Source: Pontibacter ummariensis
GTDB lineage: Bacteria > Bacteroidota > Bacteroidia > Cytophagales > Hymenobacteraceae
Assembly: GCF_900188175.1 (NCBI RefSeq)
Contig: NZ_FZOQ01000014.1
Coordinates: 116,132 to 180,131, forward strand
DNA: 64,000 bases
Direction of reading: 5' to 3'
Shown here: positions 43,301 to 50,032 of the stretch, piece by piece
Layout of the letters: each line of letters starts with the position of its first letter
Position numbering within the stretch: position 1 is the first letter of the stretch
Program-made: the position numbers and the translations under genes
Notes under the pieces: generated by a model
What the model was told of the DNA's origin: nothing
Database searches by the model: none
Seen by the model: only the letters and a program-made list of their open reading frames with translations

Positions 43301-44515
43301 TATGCCAGCGCCTACCTCAACGGGTGGTACACAGACAGCAGCCAGTACTTAAACAACCCGTTCAGCGCACTTAACACAAAAACGTTTACAGCCAGAGCCA
43401 ACCTGGAGCCGGTACGCAACCTGAACATACAAGTGGATGCCCGCCGTACGACATCCATTATCGACGAGGTGTTCTACCGTAAAGAGTATGACGATTTCGG
43501 AGAAGTAGGCATGAGAGACGAGCGCCAGAACCCATTTACCTCAGGCTCTTTCAGTACCTCTTTCTTAGCCCTGGGCACTATGTTCGAGTCTACTGAGTCC
43601 GGTATTTCTGATGCCTTTGAGCACTTTGTTCGCTACCGCCACAACGTGCGGGAGAAGCTTTCTTTGGCTAATCCTGCGGCAGCTGACTCAGGTTATAGTC
43701 TGAACTCACAGGAGGTGTTGATGAAGTCGTTCTTGTACGCTTACCAGGGCCGCGACATAAACGGATACCAGGCGAAGAACGACAACCCGTTCAGCCGCCT
43801 GCCGATACCGAACTGGCGTATCGATTACAACGGCTTGGAGCGTCTGCCAGTCTTCCAGAAATGGTTCAGCCAGATCAGCTTGTCGCACGGCTATAACTCT
43901 TCTTACAACATCACGAGCTTCTCCACTTCGCTTGCCTATAACCAGGAGCCAACGGGCTTCCCGACGGCACGCAACGAGTTCGGCCAGATAGAGCCTTATT
44001 ACATTGTGAACCAGCTGACGGTAGTAGAGCGACTGGCCCCCTTGCTGGGCGTTAACTTCCGTACGATCTCAAACTTTACAGGTCGTATAGAGTATAAGAT
44101 GGAGCGTAACTTGTCGCTGAACCTGACGAATGCGCAGGTAACGGAAACAAGCGTAAAGGACTACGTCGTAGGATTCGGCTACAGCACCAGTAACTTTAAG
44201 CTGCCGTTTAAGTTTGGCGGAGAACGAATCGTACTGGATAATGAACTGACCATGCGACTGGACTTCTCGGTACGGGATAACCAGACCGTGCAGCGGGCCA
44301 TCTCAAGGGACGATGCGGGCGTGGAAAGAAGCCAGAACCAGATTATCAATGGTTCGCGCCAGCTACAGCTGCGCCCGACTATCGACTATGTACTGAGCCA
44401 GCGCCTGAACCTGCAGTTCTATGTGCTACGTACTGTATCAGAGCCTAAAATCTCGACTTCGTTCCGCAACAGTGTTACCGAAGGAGGTATTCAGCTACGG
44501 GTTAGTTTACAATAA
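37349..44515 (+). CDS. sprA: Type IX secretion translocon protein SprA (Sov)
   Basis: The 2388-residue protein is of the size and type of SprA/Sov, the giant outer-membrane beta-barrel that is the type IX secretion pore. The conserved SprA regions are visible: RIFGGNYVDIQPNGNIALKFG, GEKMRLNFNWDNNANFDFEN, FEGSETPYSLGGFN and a C-terminus ending in strand pairs (EGGIQLRVSLQ). It has an N-terminal hydrophobic stretch (SLLFATVATISLLAWW). The upstream stop at 37331 leaves only a TTG at 37349 as usable start. PorV and a plug protein are known partners, and PorV is encoded 17 kb away in this window. gcvH follows with its own promoter. In gliding relatives SprA is also needed for motility. Confidence 0.97.
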   Translation: MIRKSKKNSLLFATVATISLLAWWSQAEDLRTAGRYRFTILKDLLHPQDTTKTDTSKTQKYIPSRRPTFEPSDRYGTPFSGGSSSSPLLLGQPSNVQLNVELDDSLQQYNITETIGGIHYRPPSSMTMREFSEWQQRQAVREYWRAKSAGLDGESVMSSNRLIPKLYISPVFDRIFGGNYVDIQPNGNIALKFGARFNRNQNPTIPLRQQSTGDFDFEQNISLNLVGKIGEKMRLNFNWDNNANFDFENNMKLDYTGYEEEIIRKVEAGNVSLPLNNSLITGAQNLFGVKTQLQFGRLAVTTIASSVRGTNDEVIIQNGAQNRPFSIRVDQYDKDRHFFLSQFFRGRYNNALKNLPLINSGIVIRRLELYVTNSNRSTENLRNMVAYMDLAEPDPYRDQFGNKPASAPADNAANTLYSQVARNNRARSNAQVDEYLRSQGLEKGVDFEHVRARKLDPREYKFNQQLGYISLNTALLPDQVLGVAFEYTYNGKTYQVGELIDDYQNLDDEKVIHMKLLRATNPSLQLPTWDLMMKNVYSLDATQLNREDFKLQIIYKDDETGVDITSIKEPSPIQNIPLVEVLNLDNVNSNNDKPSDGNFDFIPGTTIDPETGRIFFPQVEPFGDYLAQKLEGRPDLIEKYVFQELYDQTQTDAQQNNIKAKFYLQGRFQATSADEIMLPGFQIAEGSVVVYSGGTRLVEGTDYQVFYDMGRIKILNPSYLNAANDLRVTYEKAELMNIQPRSMLGARFDYRLNDDVNLGATMLHINEQAYINRVSIGDEPTNNTIYGFDVNMQKESRFLTKMTDALPFVETKVPSFVTFSGEIAQLVPGTTKSNANEDGASYIDDFEGSETPYSLGGFNNTSWRLAATPAPLVPGPGLAYSYNRAKIAWYTIDQIFYRDADNLRPKNITKEELQNHYVRGVWRNEVFPGRDAEITNSYEYTFDIAYYPSERGQYNYNPELTSKGLLAGDPRKNWGGISRDISFDTDFDNANIEYVEFWLMDPFITGKNGRKDAEGNEITRNEGGELVLNLGSVSEDILRDNQYAFENGLPTSSNDMQDLEETLWGRVTSQQFLTDAFTGIPGARKLQDIGLDGLDNASEVTYFQNSFLNQIPGTPPQVVLDDPSADNFLHHLDPVYDQRSAGILARYKNFNGMEGNSPESSRFSSYAFPDKEDLNRDNVISDLEQYYEYKINLKPGQLEIGQNYIVDAVKNEKNGATWYQFRIPVRQPTNTVGNISGFKSVRFMRMYLTQFADPVVLRFVQFQFVANQWRKYEQPITDGSPCLTCTDDAKSFTVSTVNVEENSQAIDGTTPYRVPPGIERLRDYSSTNNRRQNEQSLQLCVEDLKDTFSKAVYKNISLDMLIYKQLKMYIHAESSDPATRDGDVQAFIRIGTDFTQNYYEYVVPLKLTPKGSNSPYDVWPAENEIAIALQDFVDTKMERNLKPGYPLYQAYERQLGNGKIIRVIGNPDFSEVEGVMIGLRNPRVTNDDARPHSVCMWADELRVTDFRNQTGWASNARLNAKLADFANVTATGAYTTVGFGGLQQKIAQRARENTALFDVNANVVLDKLLPETWGVKVPLTVQYGVMNSEPQYDPLDKDVPLKQSLTKFDNDEQRAAYRKEVTTQETRRSISLLNVRKERTNPEAKAQIYDIENFSLSYSYAERLFSNIETDRDYSKTYMGSLAYTYNNTPKNYTPFANAEGLNSPYLRLVKDFNFSLVPSRFAFRADLNRFYNETFLQRPDPETRFVTTRGINPTFQKNFYFNRIYDMRWDLTKSLSLDYTANTRAVIDEPNARIDKEIDSLAYKNKEIWNNLKQGGRTTSFNQIVALNYQLPFDKFPLTDWISTEARYAATYTWTAGSTALNQAADFKLGNTAENSTEISANGRIDMVKLYNKVRFLKDVNSPAPVRPAAANDTTAKKPDMKFLKSLARLLMMTRSINVTYLENRGTMLPGYLPTPSFFGFDDAFDAPGLPFILGKQYDLDQLYASAYLNGWYTDSSQYLNNPFSALNTKTFTARANLEPVRNLNIQVDARRTTSIIDEVFYRKEYDDFGEVGMRDERQNPFTSGSFSTSFLALGTMFESTESGISDAFEHFVRYRHNVREKLSLANPAAADSGYSLNSQEVLMKSFLYAYQGRDINGYQAKNDNPFSRLPIPNWRIDYNGLERLPVFQKWFSQISLSHGYNSSYNITSFSTSLAYNQEPTGFPTARNEFGQIEPYYIVNQLTVVERLAPLLGVNFRTISNFTGRIEYKMERNLSLNLTNAQVTETSVKDYVVGFGYSTSNFKLPFKFGGERIVLDNELTMRLDFSVRDNQTVQRAISRDDAGVERSQNQIINGSRQLQLRPTIDYVLSQRLNLQFYVLRTVSEPKISTSFRNSVTEGGIQLRVSLQ

Positions 44516-44517
44516 AA

Positions 44518-44548
44518 TTTTCCTGTTGCGAAAAAGGCCGTACTTTTG
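44518..44548 (+). promoter_or_regulatory. Promoter of gcvH
   Basis: The -7 box TACTTTTG (44541-44548) fits TAnnTTTG and TTTT (44518-44521) is 19 bases upstream. It lies directly after the sprA stop codon and 28 bases before the gcvH ATG. Confidence 0.7.
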
Positions 44549-44575
44549 GGGCATAATCATTAACAGACAAAACAA

Positions 44576-44956
44576 ATGAACCTACCTGAAAACCTAAAGT
44601 ATACCAAAGACCACGAGTGGGTACGTATCGAAGGCGATATAGCCTATGTAGGCATCACTGATTTTGCCCAAAGCGAGTTGGGTGACATCGTTTATGTAGA
44701 TATTGACACAGTAGATAAGCAGATCAACCAGGACGACGTGTTCGGAACAGTAGAGGCTGTGAAGACAGTTTCTGACCTCTTCAGCCCACTGAGCGGTACT
44801 GTACTGGAGTTTAACGAGAACCTTGAGGGAAGCCCTGAACTGGTAAACTCTGATCCGTACGGCGAAGGCTGGATCATAAAAATGTCGATCGATGATGCCA
44901 GCCAGGTAGAAGGCCTGCTGACAGCTGACGGATACCGTGAAGTAATCGGACAGTAA
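44576..44956 (+). CDS. gcvH: Glycine cleavage system H protein
   Basis: The 126-residue protein is a Gcv[22 protein letters not shown] and GDIVYVDI lead to the lipoylated Lys63 in [14 protein letters not shown], and SPYGEGWI-like [13 protein letters not shown] follows. The lipoyl arm shuttles the methylamine group between the P, T and L proteins. It may also serve as a lipoyl relay. The other gcv genes are absent here, as usual in Bacteroidota. It sits between sprA and a VanZ-family gene in a conserved order and has its own promoter. Confidence 0.97.
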   Translation: MNLPENLKYTKDHEWVRIEGDIAYVGITDFAQSELGDIVYVDIDTVDKQINQDDVFGTVEAVKTVSDLFSPLSGTVLEFNENLEGSPELVNSDPYGEGWIIKMSIDDASQVEGLLTADGYREVIGQ

Positions 44957-44977
44957 CACAACCAAACACAAGTAGGT

Positions 44978-45355
44978 TTGATACTACGTTATAACCTATT
45001 TACTATACTTTGGGCAGCAGTGATCCTGCTATCGACACTGCTGCCCTCTTCTTCCCTGCCCACCTTCTCTGGCTGGGAGTTTTTTTTCTCGGTTGATACC
45101 TTTGCCCACGCCTTCCTGTTTTGCGTGCTCGTCTTTCTGATGATCGTGGGTCTCACCAAACAGTACACTTCACCCTGGCTCCGGCATTATGCCGTACGGG
45201 CCTCCCTGCTTATCAGCACCGGGTTCGGCATATTAGTGGAGCTGCTTCAGCACTTTCTCATCTATGGCCGGCACGGCGATATCTTTGATGTGCTGGCGAA
45301 CACCATCGGTTGCCTGTTTGGCCTGGTCGTGTTCAAGTGGATTTACGTCTGGTAA
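44978..45355 (+). CDS. VanZ-family membrane protein
   Basis: The 125-residue protein has four hydrophobic segments and the VanZ-like features VDTFAHAFLFCVLVF and LVELLQHFLIYGRHGDIFDVLANTIG, with conserved His, Glu and Asp in the membrane. VanZ proteins change teicoplanin sensitivity in enterococci, but the general activity is unknown. The only start is the TTG at 44978, 21 bases after gcvH. This gcvH-vanZ pair downstream of sprA is a recurring arrangement. A link to type IX secretion is speculative. Confidence 0.85.
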   Translation: MILRYNLFTILWAAVILLSTLLPSSSLPTFSGWEFFFSVDTFAHAFLFCVLVFLMIVGLTKQYTSPWLRHYAVRASLLISTGFGILVELLQHFLIYGRHGDIFDVLANTIGCLFGLVVFKWIYVW

Positions 45356-45423
45356 GGCTGCCACAACTCGGCCCCTCATTACTTCAATTACGAGCTCTTC
45401 CTCAAGATTTGTATCTTAGGGAG

Positions 45424-46692
45424 ATGAACAGATTTCCTACCCTTCTGCTGCTGTTTACTTTGCTGGTGCCCGCTTTACAGGCGCAGGACATGCAGCGCGT
45501 GCGCCATACCATTGATACGCTGACATCTCCTGCCATGCATGGCCGCGGGTATGTTTTTGATGGGGATAAAAAAGCAGCGAACTACCTTCGTGACAGGTTC
45601 CGGACACTAGGGCTGCAGCCTTTAGGGAACTCTTACTTTCAACCGTTCAGCTTTCCGGTAAACCGTATAGTAGAAACGCCACAATTACAGGTAAATGGTA
45701 AAAAGCTCATAGCAGGCACAGACTTTGTGGCTAACGCAGCCTCCTCTTCAGGTGGTGGAAAGGCAAGCGTTCTTCCACTCGACACGCTTGTTTTTACAGA
45801 TGCCGCTGTCGCCCGCGGCTTCTTCTCTCAAAACTTTAAAGACAAAGCACTTGTCATCCGCCAACAGGACCAGCAAAAGCTTGGCCAGCTACCGGCTCCT
45901 TACGCTCAGAAACTGCAACAGGCAAAGGTAAACGTGGTGCTCCAGCCTAAGGCCTTGCTTACTTCCGTGGCCCGGCAACAGGCAGAGGTACCTGTGCTGG
46001 AAGTACTGGAGAGCGCCTGGCCACAGGACGCTCGCAAACTCTCTTTCGAGGTAAAGGCCTCTCTGAATCCAAATCACCAGACGCAAAACGTTATTGCCTT
46101 TATCCGGGGCTCAGAACAGCCTGATTCCGTTATCGTCTTTTCTGCCCATTATGACCATCTCGGCGGGCAGGGGAAGGATGTGTACTTTCCGGGAGCTAAC
46201 GACAACGCCAGTGGCACTTCTATGTTACTGGAGTTGGCAAGCTATTACAGTCAGCCACAGCACAAGCCTACATACAGCATGGCTTTTATCGCCTTTGCTG
46301 CCGAAGAGGCAGGCCTGCTTGGCTCTTTTTACTATACCCAGCACCCTTTGTTCCCCCTGGAGCAGATTCGCTTTTTGCTTAACCTGGATTTGCTGGGTAC
46401 CGGAAGCGAAGGGTTGATGGTGGTAAACGGGAAAGTGCACGAGCAGGCGTTTGAGCAACTGCGCCAGCTCAACCAGCAACAACAGTACCTGCCCCAGATC
46501 AAAAGCCGTGGAAAGGCAGCTAACTCCGACCACTACCCTTTCTCTGAAAAAGGCGTGCCTGCTTTCTTTTTTTACACCCTGGGTGGCACTGCCGCCTACC
46601 ATAACACGAAAGACGATGCCTCTCAGCTGCCCCTTACAAAGTACCCGGAAGTGTTCAAGCTGCTAACAGACTTCGTCGAAACTTTACAGTAA
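45424..46692 (+). CDS. M28-family zinc aminopeptidase, secreted
   Basis: The 422-residue protein has a signal peptide (LLLLFTLLVPALQA, Gln at +1). A protease-associated-like middle region (about 120-210) precedes an M28 domain. The two-zinc ligand set looks complete: His and Asp in SAHYDHLGG, Asp in GANDNASGTS, the Glu pair in FAAEEAGLLGS, Asp in NLDLLGTG and His in NSDHYPF. It is probably a periplasmic or surface aminopeptidase. The frame opens at 45310, but that part overlaps the VanZ gene and carries no signal peptide, so the ATG at 45424 is used. It differs from the glutaminyl-cyclase-like M28 protein at 11108-12112. Confidence 0.88.
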   Translation: MNRFPTLLLLFTLLVPALQAQDMQRVRHTIDTLTSPAMHGRGYVFDGDKKAANYLRDRFRTLGLQPLGNSYFQPFSFPVNRIVETPQLQVNGKKLIAGTDFVANAASSSGGGKASVLPLDTLVFTDAAVARGFFSQNFKDKALVIRQQDQQKLGQLPAPYAQKLQQAKVNVVLQPKALLTSVARQQAEVPVLEVLESAWPQDARKLSFEVKASLNPNHQTQNVIAFIRGSEQPDSVIVFSAHYDHLGGQGKDVYFPGANDNASGTSMLLELASYYSQPQHKPTYSMAFIAFAAEEAGLLGSFYYTQHPLFPLEQIRFLLNLDLLGTGSEGLMVVNGKVHEQAFEQLRQLNQQQQYLPQIKSRGKAANSDHYPFSEKGVPAFFFYTLGGTAAYHNTKDDASQLPLTKYPEVFKLLTDFVETLQ

Positions 46693-46708
46693 GTACCCTA
46701 GCTCGTAA

Positions 46709-46750
46709 AAAAGGCGCAGCCGCTATTGTGCAATAGCGGCTGCGCCTTTT
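46709..46750. terminator. Bidirectional terminator between the M28 gene and yicC
   Basis: A 20-bp inverted repeat (46709-46728 with 46731-46750) begins in an A-run and ends in a T-run, serving the two converging genes. Confidence 0.9.
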
Positions 46751-46771
46751 CATCTGTTTAAGTTGTGCTTT

Positions 46772-47650
46772 CTACAGGATGTTGTTGATCTGCTCTTTAA
46801 TCTTCTCCAGTTCCTCCTTCATCTCCACAACGTGATGCTGGATGGTAGAATCATTTGCCTTAGAGCCAATGGTGTTAATTTCCCGACCTATTTCCTGTGA
46901 AATAAAACCGAGCTTCTTGCCCGTCGGCTCGGGCAGGTACACGGTCTCTGTGAAATAGTGCAGGTGGTTTACCAGGCGTACTTTCTCCTCTGCTATATCC
47001 AGCTTCTCCATGTAGTAGACCATCTCCTGCTCAAAACGGTTCTGGTCGAAATGCTCAGCTGAAGAGAGTTCTGTAATGTGTCCTCTGATTCGGTTGCGGA
47101 TATGCTCCATGCGCACGGGGTCCTGCTTGTCCACCTCGGCCAGCAGAATCCGGATCCTGTCGATGTACGACATGATCTCAGTTGCCAAAGCCTTGCCTTC
47201 GTCTGCCCGAAAGGAATTCAGGTTTTGCAGGGCCTCTTCTAGCAAGGGCTGCACTACATCCCAATCAGCCTCTTCAGCTTCTTCTTCCTGCTCCTGCTGC
47301 AGCACGTCCGGCATATGAAGCGCGAGGCGGAACAACTCTCCCTTTTCGGCACCTACCACATCGGCTACCTGGTTTAGTTCCCGGAAGTATGCCTGCAGCA
47401 ACTCTTTGTTGATCGTGCTCTTCGCCTTCTGCGCTTTATTTCTGGTAAACTCTACGTTAACCCCTACTTTCCCACGCACCAGTGCCTTCTGCACCATATT
47501 CCGAATGTCATATTCTTTGTCGGAAAGAAACTTGGGTACGCGCACACTCAGGTCCATGCTTTTGGAGTTCAGTGAGCGGATCTCCACCGAAATTGAGTAC
47601 TGGTCGGCATCGAGGCGGGCACTGCCAAAGCCTGTCATTGACTGCAACAT
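46772..47650 (-). CDS. yicC: YicC-family endoribonuclease
   Basis: The 292-residue protein opens with MTGFGSARL (conserved SMTGFG) and continues with VEIRSLNSKSMDLSVRVP. It ends with the strongly conserved C-terminal segment KKLGFISQEIGREINTIGSKANDSTIQHHVVEMKEELEKI, here given as GFISQEIGREINTIGSKA and VVEMKEELEKIKEQINNIL. In E. coli YicC is an endoribonuclease that influences small-RNA stability. The gene is monocistronic in the minus direction and converges with the M28 gene. Confidence 0.93.
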   Translation of the reverse strand: MLQSMTGFGSARLDADQYSISVEIRSLNSKSMDLSVRVPKFLSDKEYDIRNMVQKALVRGKVGVNVEFTRNKAQKAKSTINKELLQAYFRELNQVADVVGAEKGELFRLALHMPDVLQQEQEEEAEEADWDVVQPLLEEALQNLNSFRADEGKALATEIMSYIDRIRILLAEVDKQDPVRMEHIRNRIRGHITELSSAEHFDQNRFEQEMVYYMEKLDIAEEKVRLVNHLHYFTETVYLPEPTGKKLGFISQEIGREINTIGSKANDSTIQHHVVEMKEELEKIKEQINNIL

Positions 47651-47919
47651 AAGCTCTTTATAAAATGATACTTTGGCAAATTAGGGATAATTATTCACTT
47701 TTGCCCAGCCAAGGCTATGAAAGCTCTTCAAAGCAGCTTTTTGTGCTGTAAACCATTCCTAATTTGTGCAACCTGCACTATGAAGTTCGGTGTAACCGTT
47801 TCTCACAGTTCATCTCTAAAGGTCAGGGCCTCCTAGTTGTATAGCGCTCTCAAGTCGATCTTGATTCTGTGTACGCTTAAGGCAGGGGCTTTAACTCTTT
47901 TCCCAAAGAAAACCCGGGC

Positions 47920-47955
47920 GCCGGACAATGTCAGAGTTTTTCTTGTCCGGCTTTC
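47920..47955 (+). terminator. Terminator-like hairpin in the yicC-sulP gap
   Basis: GCCGGACAA (47920-47928) pairs with TTGTCCGGC (47943-47951), then TTTCT follows. No plus-strand gene ends upstream. Confidence 0.4.
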
Positions 47956-48009
47956 TGGTAGCCACATGCCTACCGCACTGTCGCTTTCAGCAAGCAGTTT
48001 CACAGGTTA

Positions 48010-48041
48010 TTTCTCATTTTAAGAGAAAAGTTGTACTTTTG
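48010..48041 (+). promoter_or_regulatory. Promoter upstream of the SulP gene
   Basis: The -7 box TACTTTTG (48034-48041) fits TAnnTTTG and TTTC (48010-48013) stands 20 bases upstream. Transcription would begin at about 48048, directly at the ATG of a 13-codon frame. Confidence 0.6.
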
Positions 48042-48400
48042 CAGCTTCATGAGAAAAGCAACTCCCTTCATATCGCTTACTCCACCTTGATGCTGCAAGA
48101 GGCAGGTTGCTTTCAACATGTCCACAACTTCCTGGTCACTTCGCTTCAGTATGCACTCTACTTATGCTTACTGCACAAGCACTTACTCTTATTCAGTACT
48201 ATAAACACAATGACGCCAAACGTTTATAAAGCGTCTGTGTGGCGGTATATGTACTTCGGCCTTTCGTGATGCCTCTTTAAAAAGCGGCTGATACAGCTAC
48301 CTTTTGTGATTAAGCAGCTGCAGGTCTCCGTTACTACTCGTGTATATATCCTAAAAGCGATGTCTGGAGTACAGACACGGATTTAACTATTTTACTTGCA

Positions 48401-49945
48401 ATGAAGCAATATCTCAGGCTCTTCAGTTTTAGCCAAAAGATCGATTATAAAGTAGAAATACTGGCTGGCCTTACTGTAGCCATGACCATGATTCCCGAGT
48501 CCCTTTCCTTTGCTATACTGGCAGGGTTTCCGCCTTTAGTAGGCTTGTATGCCGCCTTTATCATGGGGCTGGTTACAGCTATAATTGGCGGCAGGCCTGG
48601 CATGATCTCAGGGGGCGCCGGGGCCACCGTGGTCGTACTGATAGCCCTCATGCAATCGCACGGGCTCGACTATGTGTTTGCCGCTGTAGCGCTGGCCGGT
48701 ATTTTGGAGATACTGGTAGGGGTCTTTAAACTAGGAAAGTTCATTCGCCTGGTGCCACAGCCTGTCATGTATGGCTTCGTGAACGGCCTTGCTGTCATCA
48801 TTTTCATGTCTCAGATAGAACAGTTTAAAGTTGTATCGGACGGTGAGGTTTCCTGGCTCGCAGGCAGTGCGCTTTATATCATGGTCGCCCTGGTGGCTCT
48901 GACCTTAACAATTATAATCCTGCTGCCACGGTTAACCAAGGCTGTTCCCCCCTCATTAGTAGCCATTATTGTTGTTTTCCTGGTGGTGCTTGGCTTTGGC
49001 ATAGACACCAAAACAGTCGCAGACATTGCTTCGGTAAGTGGCGGCTTCCCTCCTTTTAATGTTCCGGATGTACCCTTTACCCTGGAAACGCTGCAGGTAA
49101 TATTCCCCTATGCCCTGATTATGGCCGGCGTGGGTTTAACGGAAAGCTTGTTGACACTAAACTTGGTTGATGAAATTACGGGCACCAGAGGCCAGGGAAA
49201 CAGAGAGTGTCTGGCCCAGGGTGGAGCGAACCTTTTAAATGGCTTTTTCTTCGGAATGGGTGGCTGCGCCATGATCGCGCAGACCTTGGTTAACCTTTCT
49301 GCTGGCGCCAGAACCCGTCTGGCGGGCATTATAGCCGCTCTAGCTATTCTGGCAGTCATCCTTCTGGGAGCCCCCATTATTGAAAAAGTACCTATGGCAG
49401 CTTTGGTAGGTGTCATGATCATGGTAGCCATTGGAACTTTCGAATGGATTAGTTTCAGGATCATCAATAAGATGCCGAAACAGGATGTGTTCGTAGGTAT
49501 TCTCGTGGCTGTAATAACGGTGTGGCTTCATAATTTGGCACTCGCTGTACTAATTGGCGTTATCATTTCTGCCTTAGTTTTTGCCTGGGAGAGTGCCAAA
49601 CGCATCAGGGCCAGAAAGTACATTGACGCAAAAGGCGTAAAGCACTATGAAATTTACGGCCCACTTTTCTTTGGCTCCACTACTGCTTTCTCTGAGAAGT
49701 TTGATGTCCAGAATGATCCGGAAGAAGTAATTATTGACTTTAAGGAAAGCAGGGTTGCGGACATGTCTGGCATTGATGCTCTTAATAAACTAACTGAGCG
49801 GTATCACAAAGCGGGTAAGAAGCTACTCTTAAAGCACTTAAGCCAGGATTGTAGAATACTGCTCAAAAACGCTGAACAGGTTATCGAGGTAAATGTAATG
49901 GAAGACCCGCATTATGCTGTGGCTACAGATGAGTTGTCTCAATAA
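48401..49945 (+). CDS. SulP-family anion transporter with STAS domain
   Basis: The 514-residue inner-membrane protein has the SulP transporter core, with 10-14 helices. SLSFAILAGFPPLVGLYAAF, GRPGMISGGAGATVVVL and GANLLNGFFFGMGGCAMIAQT are family segments. A C-terminal STAS domain (about 415-505, VIIDFKESRVADMSGIDALNKL) follows. Bacterial members carry sulfate, bicarbonate or dicarboxylates, so the substrate is unsettled. A carbonic anhydrase fusion is absent. It is preceded by an unusually long leader and closed by a strong bidirectional terminator. Confidence 0.92.
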   Translation: MKQYLRLFSFSQKIDYKVEILAGLTVAMTMIPESLSFAILAGFPPLVGLYAAFIMGLVTAIIGGRPGMISGGAGATVVVLIALMQSHGLDYVFAAVALAGILEILVGVFKLGKFIRLVPQPVMYGFVNGLAVIIFMSQIEQFKVVSDGEVSWLAGSALYIMVALVALTLTIIILLPRLTKAVPPSLVAIIVVFLVVLGFGIDTKTVADIASVSGGFPPFNVPDVPFTLETLQVIFPYALIMAGVGLTESLLTLNLVDEITGTRGQGNRECLAQGGANLLNGFFFGMGGCAMIAQTLVNLSAGARTRLAGIIAALAILAVILLGAPIIEKVPMAALVGVMIMVAIGTFEWISFRIINKMPKQDVFVGILVAVITVWLHNLALAVLIGVIISALVFAWESAKRIRARKYIDAKGVKHYEIYGPLFFGSTTAFSEKFDVQNDPEEVIIDFKESRVADMSGIDALNKLTERYHKAGKKLLLKHLSQDCRILLKNAEQVIEVNVMEDPHYAVATDELSQ

Positions 49946-49953
49946 GAATATGA

Positions 49954-50003
49954 TGTAAGCAAAGAGGGCCTGTACTTGAACGTACAGGCCCTCTTTGCTT
50001 ACA
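49954..50003. terminator. Bidirectional terminator after the SulP gene
   Basis: A stem of about 22 bp (49954-49975 with 49982-50003) with a 6-base loop separates the converging SulP and serine hydrolase genes. Confidence 0.9.
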
Positions 50004-50032
50004 CTTGTAGCTCTTGAAGTTATTTTTATTAC

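Larger units (their letters stand above)
47651..48400. other. 750-base gap with terminator, promoter and long sulP leader
   Basis: No convincing gene. On the plus strand a hairpin at 47920-47951 resembles a terminator. A clean promoter at 48010-48041 follows, then a 350-base leader with an inverted repeat (48055-48062 with 48106-48113) and two overlapping small reading frames (48049-48090 and 48089-48268). The first 270 bases show nothing clear. Confidence 0.5.

Noticed and set aside
47928..48269. 113-codon plus-strand frame across the sulP leader
   Set aside because: It runs through the promoter and hairpin elements, lacks family similarity and has no ribosome-binding context. Only its 3' part is mentioned as a possible mini-frame.
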